Below are positions 6,216-10,964 of a stretch of 10,964 bases of DNA, in pieces. Source of the stretch: Methanoregulaceae archaeon (GTDB lineage Archaea > Halobacteriota > Methanomicrobia > Methanomicrobiales > Methanospirillaceae); assembly GCA_013331215.1 (NCBI GenBank), contig DUGU01000008.1:1-10964 (forward strand), in the 5' to 3' direction. A model generated the notes under the pieces. It did no database searches and was not told the origin of the DNA. It worked only from the letters and a program-made list of their open reading frames with translations. A program made the translations under genes and the position numbers. The first letter of the stretch is position 1. Each line of letters opens with the position of its first letter.

Positions 6216-6677
6216 GTGTTCAAGCGGATCCTTGCGGCCGTCGACGGGACCGAGCTCGCCGAGGAGGTGCTCGAGACCGCGATCGCGATCTCCAAGCGTT
6301 TTGACAGCGACGTCCACGTAGTCCATGCAGTCCACGAGGGCGTCCTCGCCGCTCTCCTCAAGGGCGACGACGAGGACGATGGTACCGTGATGGGCCCTTA
6401 CGGGCCGGTCGGGACCGCCGAGGCCGACGATGCCGAGTCGGTCGTCCGGCGGATGCAGGCGCACGCGGAGATGCTCGGGAGCAACATCAGCATGCACACG
6501 CCCGAGGGCTCACCGGGGGAGGAGATCGTCCGTGTCGCGGGGGAGGTGCACGCGGACCTGATCGTGCTCGGTGCCCACGAGAAGAGCCTGGTCCGGCGCC
6601 TCTTCGTCGGCTCGGTCTCTGGCTACGTGATCGAGAACGGGTCGGTCTCGACCCTGATCGTCAAGCCCGGGCCATAA
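6216..6677 (+). CDS. Universal stress protein (UspA family)
   Basis: 153-residue single-domain UspA-fold protein starting at GTG; family homology starts at once (FKRILAAVDGTE, residues 2-13, with the nucleotide-pocket Asp at D10). The C-terminal nucleotide-binding stretch runs from DLIVLGAHE (114-122) through FVGS (130-133) to TLIVK (146-150). In ATP-binding members the motif is G-x2-G-x9-G-S/T; here the spacing is kept (G119, position 122, G132-S133) but position 122 is Glu instead of Gly, so ATP binding may be weak or altered. A very acidic segment (GDDEDD, 50-55) lies in the variable loop after the second strand. The role is probably stress or nucleotide sensing in the cytoplasm; targets are unknown. 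It has its own promoter. Its last 17 nt overlap the end of the convergent permease gene. Confidence 0.9.
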   Translation: MFKRILAAVDGTELAEEVLETAIAISKRFDSDVHVVHAVHEGVLAALLKGDDEDDGTVMGPYGPVGTAEADDAESVVRRMQAHAEMLGSNISMHTPEGSPGEEIVRVAGEVHADLIVLGAHEKSLVRRLFVGSVSGYVIENGSVSTLIVKPGP

Positions 6678-7467
6678 GCCGGTCGCGTGAGAAGATCGCG
6701 GCGCCGAGCCGGATCAGGACGACGTCGACTCCGTAGAGGACGAGCCCGAAGAAGAGCAGGACCGGGAGCGAGAGCAGGAGCAGGCCCGAGCCCTGCCCGA
6801 CCATCAGAGCGACGATCACGAGCGAGAGCAGGCCGGTCAGCTGATTCGCCTCGAGGAAGGTCTCGACACGGGTGGATACCAGGACCGAGGCAGAGACACC
6901 GAGGAGCGCGACGGCCGGACCGACCCAGACCGCGAGCGCGAGCGCGGAGATCGTGGGAAACCAGACCGAGCCCACGATGGGGGCCGTGATCAGGTCTACC
7001 ACCACCGCGTAGATCGCGAAGTTCAGGAAGGCCGCGATGACGGCGGGCACGGCCCCCGCGAGTACCTTGCCCGCGTAGAGTTCGAGGTCCGTCGCGGGGG
7101 TGTACAGCAACCCTTCGAGGGTGTGCCGCTCTTTTTCGCCCACGAACGACTCGGCCCCGACGATCGCGGCCACCATCAGCGGGATGATCAGGAAGAGCGG
7201 CGCGAGGAAGTAGCCGAGCATCAGGACGACCATCCGGGAGCCGAGTGGGAGACCCTGCAGCCCCGACGGAAGCAGGTGCATGAGCGCCTCGAACGGCCCG
7301 AGGTCCCCGGAGGACGGCCCGGATCCGAACGGCAACAGGCCGATCAGGAGCGGCATCCCGATCGAGAGGAAGAACGATAGCCCGAGGATCGACCAGATCG
7401 CGATCCGGTTCTTCCGGACCTCGAGCAGGTCCTTGGTCGCGATCGCGCGGACCGTGCGCCAGTTCAT
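6661..7467 (-). CDS. ABC-2 type exporter permease
   Basis: 268-residue integral membrane protein, full length for an ABC-2 permease. Hydrophobic helices lie at about 23-46, 80-105, 137-160, 172-198, 210-224 and 228-256. Between helices 2 and 3 sits the family motif with GEKERHTLEGLLYTP (110-124), the coupling region seen in NatB-like and related exporters. It should form the membrane pore with the ATPase encoded immediately upstream. The start ATG overlaps the ATPase stop as ATGA, and AGGAGGTG stands 5 nt before it, so the two proteins are made in a coupled way, probably in equal amounts. The exported substrate (ion, drug, lipid or peptide) cannot be told from sequence. Its stop lies inside the end of the convergent stress protein gene. 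Confidence 0.9.
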   Translation of the reverse strand: MNWRTVRAIATKDLLEVRKNRIAIWSILGLSFFLSIGMPLLIGLLPFGSGPSSGDLGPFEALMHLLPSGLQGLPLGSRMVVLMLGYFLAPLFLIIPLMVAAIVGAESFVGEKERHTLEGLLYTPATDLELYAGKVLAGAVPAVIAAFLNFAIYAVVVDLITAPIVGSVWFPTISALALAVWVGPAVALLGVSASVLVSTRVETFLEANQLTGLLSLVIVALMVGQGSGLLLLSLPVLLFFGLVLYGVDVVLIRLGAAIFSRDRLMARA

Positions 7468-8396
7468 GCCGGCACCTCCTGAAGCGCGAAGTAGACCTCT
7501 TCGAGCGTGTGTTCCCGCCGCCCGGCCGAGACGACGCGGCCCCCGGCCCGGACCGCGGCCCCGATCGCATCGGCGGCCGCCCCGTCATCGGCGGCGGCGA
7601 GCAGCAGGCGCCGCTCCTCCCGCTCCGTCACCGCGACTCCTGGCACGGCACCGACCGCCGCGGCGACCGCGTCGGCCACGGGGCCGAGGAAGGAGAGCAC
7701 GACCGGCGAGGCCGCGAGCAGCCGATCCGAGAGCTCGCGGACCGTGCCGAGCGCGATCAGCTTTCCCTTCGCGAGGACTCCGACGCGGTCGCAGAGGGCC
7801 TCGGCCTCGACGAGGTGATGGGTGCAGAGCACGACCGTGCGCCCCTCGTCGCGAAGGGTACCGACCAGGTCGTGGACCTGCCGCGAGGCGACCGGGTCGA
7901 GGCCGGCTGTCGGTTCGTCGAGGAAGAGGAGCTCGGGGTCATGAATCAGGGCGCGGGCGAGGGCGAGCCGCTGCTTCATCCCCTTCGAGAACCCGGCGAC
8001 GGGCTCGTCGGCGCGGTCCTGGAGCGAGAACCGGGCGAGGAGATCGCCCACGCGGGCTCCGACGTCGGGGACGGGCACGCCGAAGACGTCGGCCGCGAAG
8101 GAGAGGTTCTGCCGGGCCGTGAGCCGTTCGTATACGGCGGGCGTCTCGGTCAGAACCCCGCACCGGCTCCTGACGGCCGACCCGTCGATGGTCGGATCGA
8201 GCCCGAGCACCCGCGCCGAACCGGCGTCGGGGGTGAGGACGCCTGCGAGCAGCCGGATCAGGGTCGTCTTACCCGCACCGTTGGGGCCGAGCAGGCCGAA
8301 GACCTCTCCCTCGCCCACCTCGAACGAGACTCCGTCCACCGCCCTGACCGTGCCGAACGAGCGGATCAGCCCGTCCGCTGCAATCGCCATCGTCAT
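7464..8396 (-). CDS. ABC transporter ATP-binding protein (ABC-2 exporter)
   Basis: 310-residue cytoplasmic ATPase. Visible motifs: Walker A GPNGAGKTT at 37-45, signature FSKGMKQ at 136-142, Walker B LLFLDEP at 156-162, D-loop AGLDP at 164-168, and the H-loop in CTHH at 191-194. In the Q-loop region (about 80-92) the expected Gln is apparently replaced by E84, a variation that also occurs in NatA/DrrA-like exporters. Residues about 220-310 form the small C-terminal domain usual in this branch, ending in HTLEEVYFAL, a typical segment. The signature form and the partner permease mark an exporter. ATG at 8396 was chosen because a TATA-like box lies 28 nt before it; ATG at 8390 is the alternative. 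No Shine-Dalgarno site is present, suggesting a leaderless message. The RND gene ends 44 nt upstream in the same direction. Confidence 0.93.
   Translation of the reverse strand: MTMAIAADGLIRSFGTVRAVDGVSFEVGEGEVFGLLGPNGAGKTTLIRLLAGVLTPDAGSARVLGLDPTIDGSAVRSRCGVLTETPAVYERLTARQNLSFAADVFGVPVPDVGARVGDLLARFSLQDRADEPVAGFSKGMKQRLALARALIHDPELLFLDEPTAGLDPVASRQVHDLVGTLRDEGRTVVLCTHHLVEAEALCDRVGVLAKGKLIALGTVRELSDRLLAASPVVLSFLGPVADAVAAAVGAVPGVAVTEREERRLLLAAADDGAAADAIGAAVRAGGRVVSAGRREHTLEEVYFALQEVPA
7473..7480 (-). promoter_or_regulatory. Strong Shine-Dalgarno site of the permease
   Basis: AGGAGGTG on the minus strand, within the last codons of the ATPase and 5 nt before the permease ATG. It contrasts with the ATPase gene itself, which has no ribosome site, and shows that internal operon genes here use Shine-Dalgarno initiation. 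Confidence 0.8.
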
Positions 8397-8419
8397 GATC
8401 GATCGTTTGCTTCCGCAGG

Positions 8420-8428
8420 TTTAAAAAA
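8420..8428 (-). promoter_or_regulatory. TATA-like/oligo-T element between RND and ABC genes
   Basis: On the minus strand TTTTTTAAA, centred 28 nt before the ATPase ATG, fits a TATA-like promoter for leaderless transcription. The run of six T also lies 13 nt after the RND stop codon, where archaeal RNA polymerase could terminate. One short element may therefore end one transcript and start the next. Both readings are inferred from position. Confidence 0.45.
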
Positions 8429-8440
8429 GGGACGAGCAGG

Positions 8441-10684
8441 TCAGGCGGCGATGCCGGCCCGGACCTCGCGGCGGTGCTCGAGCCGGCTCTGAACCCGATC
8501 CACCAGGACGAGGGCCGCGGGCATCACCACGATCGCGCCGATCAGGCTGAAGCCGACGGCGAACACGGTCGTGATCCCGAAGTTCGAGATCATGGGGAAG
8601 TTCGAGACGCAGAGGGCCGAGAAGGCGGCGATGGTCGCAAGCCCCGAGACCGTGATCGCACGCCCGATCTTCTGGACCGAGTGCTCGATGGCGGCGTAGA
8701 CGTCGTCGGTCCTCTTCCGCTCCTCGAGGAACCGCTCGAGCACCAGAATCGTGTACTCGGCCGCGACCCCGATCGTCATCGCGCCGAGGGTCGCCGTGAG
8801 CGGGGTGTAGTCGATCCCGAGCAGGGTCATTGCGACCGCGTTCCAGCCGACCACCGCAACGATCGGGATCAGCGGCGCAGCCGCGTTGATCTTCCGGTAG
8901 ATCAGGAGCAGGGTGGCGAGGACCAGGCCGAAGCCGAGCACGGTCATACCGTCCTTGTTGTCCGCGATGTCGCCGATCAGCTTTGTGAAGAGCGTGAACG
9001 ACCCGGTGGGCTCCGCGACGATCCCCGGGGGCGGGCTCATGAACGCGAGCTCTTCCTCCAGCTGCGTCTTGAGGGCCGCCTGGACCGGCATCTCCATCGT
9101 GGTGGAGGAGAACTGGATCTGCGCCATGGCGTGCCCCGAGAGGTAGGGACTCTTTGCCGCCTCGGGCATGGATGCGAGCACGGCCTGGAGTTCGGTCTCC
9201 GTCGCCGGCATGGTTCCGCCGTTGTACTGGACCGCGAGGTCGGCGATGCTGGTTGCGCCCGTCAGACGGTCGGCGTGATGGGCGAGTGCGTACTCTTCGA
9301 ACTCGAGCATCCATTGCAGCGAGCTCAAGCTGTCGACCCCGTCCCCCTTGACGAGGATCGGGACCGGCGTGGTCGAGCCCATGGTCCGGGTCACCTTCTC
9401 CATCATGACCAGGGCCGGCATGTCCTGGGGGACGAATGTATTCTCGTCCGTCGAGATGGGAATCGACGGGTCGAGAGCGACCCCCATGAGGGCCACGAGG
9501 CCGACGACGGCCAGCAGGGGCAGGGGGTTCTTCGCGATCCGGACCGATAGAGTGCCGAGGAACCGGTCGTATCCGGTCGCCTCGTGGATCTCTGCGTGGA
9601 CCCCCTTCGGCCGATAGTTGACCAGCCGGGCGAACACGGGGATGCCGATCAGCGAGACCGCGTAGCAGGCCGCTATCCCGATGATCGAGACGAGGGCGAA
9701 GCCCTGGAGCATCGGGATCGGCGAGAGAAAGAGGGCGGCAAAGCCCATTGCGGTCGCGAACATCGCGTAGAAGACGGCCGGACCGGTGTTCTCCATCGTA
9801 TGCCGGATCGCCTCGACAAGCGTCCCTTTACGCGACTCCTCCTCGAGCCGGGACTGGAACTGGATTGCGTAGTCCATCCCGAGTCCGATCAGGATCGGAA
9901 ACGCCCCGATCGCGGCCATGCTGATCTTGAGTCCCATAAGGCCCATGATCCCGAAGGTCATGATCAGGCCCATGGCGACGATGAGCACGGGAAGGAAGCG
10001 GTGGTTGACGTACCCGAAGAGAAGGCCCATCACAACGATCAACAGGAGCATCGCGACCCCGATCAGGACGCCGATCGACGTCTCCATCTCGGTCGCCATC
10101 TGCTGCTGGAACGCGCTGCTCCCGGTCACCGAGACGGTCGTCCCGGGCGGCACGTCCATGCTCGAGACGAGCGACTGGATGTTGTTGAGCGCCGCGGTGC
10201 TCTGGTCCTTGGAAAGGCCCGCGTCGAGGGAGACCTGGACCAAGGTGAAGGTGTTCGAGGGGACGTATCGATCGAGCAGGCTCCTGGATATCGAACCCTT
10301 GATCGCGATCACCTCGGCGGCCGATGTCGGTACCGTCCCGCCGTTCGCCTGTTTGACCAGGTCGGCGATCGATGCGACCGATTCGACGTTCTGTTGCTGG
10401 CGCAGGTTCGACTCGAGCGAGTCGAGGAACTGGAGCTGCTCGACCCCTGTCGAGTCATCCGACTCAACCAGCAGGATCGCGGCGTCGGAGCTGAAGGTCG
10501 AGGTGTATTCGTTATAGTTCGCGCCGAAGGTCGTGGATCGGTCGAGATAACCATCCGTCCCGGTCTCCATCGAGATCAGCGTCGTCCCGAAGAGCGAGGC
10601 TGCCAGCACGACCAGGAAGAGGCCGGCCACGACCTTCGGGTGGCCGTTGATGAGCCGGGCGAGAAGCGTGAATGGGGATTGCAT
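8441..10684 (-). CDS. RND superfamily transporter (HAE3/MMPL-like)
   Basis: 747-residue membrane protein with the twofold RND plan: helix about 17-37, extracellular domain about 38-200, five helices about 203-352; then helix about 385-405, second extracellular domain about 406-575, five helices about 578-727, and a basic tail. This length and layout match the archaeal hydrophobe/amphiphile efflux-3 group, which lacks outer-membrane partners. Helix 4 has GLGMDYAIQFQSR (267-279), with a conserved Asp expected to take part in proton coupling; the equivalent point in the second half is VAAEYTILVLER (640-651), with Glu instead. Each extracellular domain has a SIADL-to-NGG-to-P element (105-119 and 479-493), a trace of the internal duplication. 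It probably moves lipids or other hydrophobic compounds at the expense of the ion gradient. AGGAGGT (10688-10694) fixes the ATG. It follows an S-layer-like gene. Confidence 0.92.
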   Translation of the reverse strand: MQSPFTLLARLINGHPKVVAGLFLVVLAASLFGTTLISMETGTDGYLDRSTTFGANYNEYTSTFSSDAAILLVESDDSTGVEQLQFLDSLESNLRQQQNVESVASIADLVKQANGGTVPTSAAEVIAIKGSISRSLLDRYVPSNTFTLVQVSLDAGLSKDQSTAALNNIQSLVSSMDVPPGTTVSVTGSSAFQQQMATEMETSIGVLIGVAMLLLIVVMGLLFGYVNHRFLPVLIVAMGLIMTFGIMGLMGLKISMAAIGAFPILIGLGMDYAIQFQSRLEEESRKGTLVEAIRHTMENTGPAVFYAMFATAMGFAALFLSPIPMLQGFALVSIIGIAACYAVSLIGIPVFARLVNYRPKGVHAEIHEATGYDRFLGTLSVRIAKNPLPLLAVVGLVALMGVALDPSIPISTDENTFVPQDMPALVMMEKVTRTMGSTTPVPILVKGDGVDSLSSLQWMLEFEEYALAHHADRLTGATSIADLAVQYNGGTMPATETELQAVLASMPEAAKSPYLSGHAMAQIQFSSTTMEMPVQAALKTQLEEELAFMSPPPGIVAEPTGSFTLFTKLIGDIADNKDGMTVLGFGLVLATLLLIYRKINAAAPLIPIVAVVGWNAVAMTLLGIDYTPLTATLGAMTIGVAAEYTILVLERFLEERKRTDDVYAAIEHSVQKIGRAITVSGLATIAAFSALCVSNFPMISNFGITTVFAVGFSLIGAIVVMPAALVLVDRVQSRLEHRREVRAGIAA

Positions 10685-10687
10685 GAG

Positions 10688-10694
10688 ACCTCCT
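10688..10694 (-). promoter_or_regulatory. Shine-Dalgarno site of the RND gene
   Basis: AGGAGGT on the minus strand, 3 nt before ATG at 10684. It lies directly after the large hairpin at 10703-10740, so folding of that hairpin leaves it exposed. Confidence 0.7.
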
Positions 10695-10702
10695 GAAAGA
10701 GA

Positions 10703-10740
10703 ACGGGTGGCCGGCCGTGAAGGGCCGGCCCATTGCCCGT
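10703..10740 (-). terminator. Large hairpin between the S-layer-like gene and the RND gene
   Basis: GGCCGGCC at 10709-10716 is followed after a 6-nt loop by GGCCGGCC at 10723-10730, giving an 8-bp all-GC stem. T10708/A10732 and ACGGG (10703-10707) with CCCGT (10736-10740) extend it beyond a small internal loop. It begins at the nucleotide following the upstream stop codon. On the mRNA it is followed by the pyrimidine-rich TTCTCTTTC and then the RND ribosome site. It may be an attenuator, a 3' end-protecting structure or an RNA-processing site that lowers RND expression relative to the surface protein. The structure is evident; its role is inferred. Confidence 0.55.
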
Positions 10741-10964
10741 CTAGGCCGTACCCTTCCGGCGGCGGTAGACGAAGTATCCGCCGCCGATGACGATGATGGC
10801 GACGACCGCGAGCACGAGCGGGGATCCGAGGACGCTACCGGCAGCGGTGACGGTGACGGGGACCTTCATGGTATCGGAGATCTGGGAGTTGTCGAGGGCG
10901 TCGCGGTACCGGACCTCGGAGTCGAGGCCGTACTGCTTGGCCGTCGCGGCCGTATCGGCCGAGA
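10741..10964 (-). CDS. S-layer-like (COG1361-type) membrane-anchored protein, C-terminal part
   Basis: Only the last 74 codons are in the window; the frame is open to the right edge. The stop is TAG (10741-10743). The visible part holds an extracellular stretch with QYGLDSEVRYRD and ALDNSQISDTMKVPVTV, followed by a membrane helix of about 24 residues (SPLVLAVVAIIVIGGGYFVY) and a basic RRRK stop-transfer tail. This is the usual C-terminus of methanogen proteins related to S-layer/NPCBM-like COG1361 proteins, which from general knowledge are often found beside RND pumps. It should be anchored in the membrane with the bulk outside, possibly serving as an adaptor or scaffold for the pump. The family is called from the tail alone, so confidence is moderate; the coding status itself is well supported by the frame and topology. 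The RND gene starts 56 nt downstream, past a strong hairpin. Confidence 0.75.
   Translation of the reverse strand, partial: SADTAATAKQYGLDSEVRYRDALDNSQISDTMKVPVTVTAAGSVLGSPLVLAVVAIIVIGGGYFVYRRRKGTA

Noticed and set aside
9584..10696. Plus-strand open frame of 370 codons opposite the RND gene
   Set aside because: Composition is extremely charged (Asp, Arg, Glu, His) as expected for the complement of membrane-helix codons; the RND protein on the other strand is complete.
1..10964. Mobile elements, CRISPR arrays, tRNA or rRNA genes, attachment sites
   Set aside because: No transposase or integrase motifs, no regularly spaced direct repeats and no tRNA-like cloverleaf were seen; all large frames belong to ordinary chromosomal families. 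Very short RNAs could still be missed by eye.

Overview
The window looks like a chromosomal segment of a GC-rich methanogenic archaeon, most likely of the order Methanomicrobiales (Methanoculleus-like). The sequence evidence is archaeal promoter architecture (TATA boxes centred 26-28 nt before start codons, several giving leaderless mRNAs, plus strong GGAGGTG Shine-Dalgarno sites inside operons) and a typical methanogen gene repertoire: a short zinc-dependent core MetE methionine synthase, a winged-helix protein fused to several PAS domains, a Cache-HAMP-PAS histidine kinase with an Rcp1-like receiver, and an HAE3-type RND transporter next to an S-layer-like membrane-anchored protein. The genus is an inference; no rRNA or other marker is present.

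Layout. (1) 1-507, plus: C-terminal half of a core methionine synthase, cut by the window edge. (2) 508-637: intergenic stretch packed with inverted repeats, then a TATA box. (3) 638-1048, plus: NUDIX hydrolase. (4) 1060-4180, minus: a two-gene signalling operon, sensor histidine kinase followed by a single-domain response regulator overlapping it by 38 nt. (5) 4181-4308: divergent promoter region with a nearly perfect dyad between the two promoters. (6) 4309-6108, plus: winged-helix protein with four PAS domains and no kinase domain. (7) 6216-6677, plus: universal stress protein, overlapping tail to tail by 17 nt with the next gene. (8) 6661-8396, minus: ABC-2 exporter permease and ATPase, coupled by an ATGA overlap. 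(9) 8441-10684, minus: twelve-helix RND transporter. (10) 10741-10964, minus: C-terminal end of a membrane-anchored S-layer-like (COG1361-type) protein that continues beyond the window.

How the parts may work together. The kinase/receiver pair and the divergent HTH-PAS protein form a compact sensory locus: an extracellular Cache sensor passes phosphate to a receiver without an output domain, while the HTH-PAS protein could sense cytoplasmic redox or ligand state and control the shared intergenic region through the dyad. The right half is an envelope export locus: S-layer-like protein, RND pump and ABC exporter are co-directional. A large hairpin separates the first two and an oligo-T tract with a TATA-like element separates the RND gene from the ABC pair, so these are probably separately tuned transcription units. 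No tRNA, rRNA, CRISPR array, insertion sequence or integrase was seen. The genes are ordinary families; the more interesting signals are the regulatory DNA between them and the HTH-PAS/kinase and S-layer/RND/ABC groupings.
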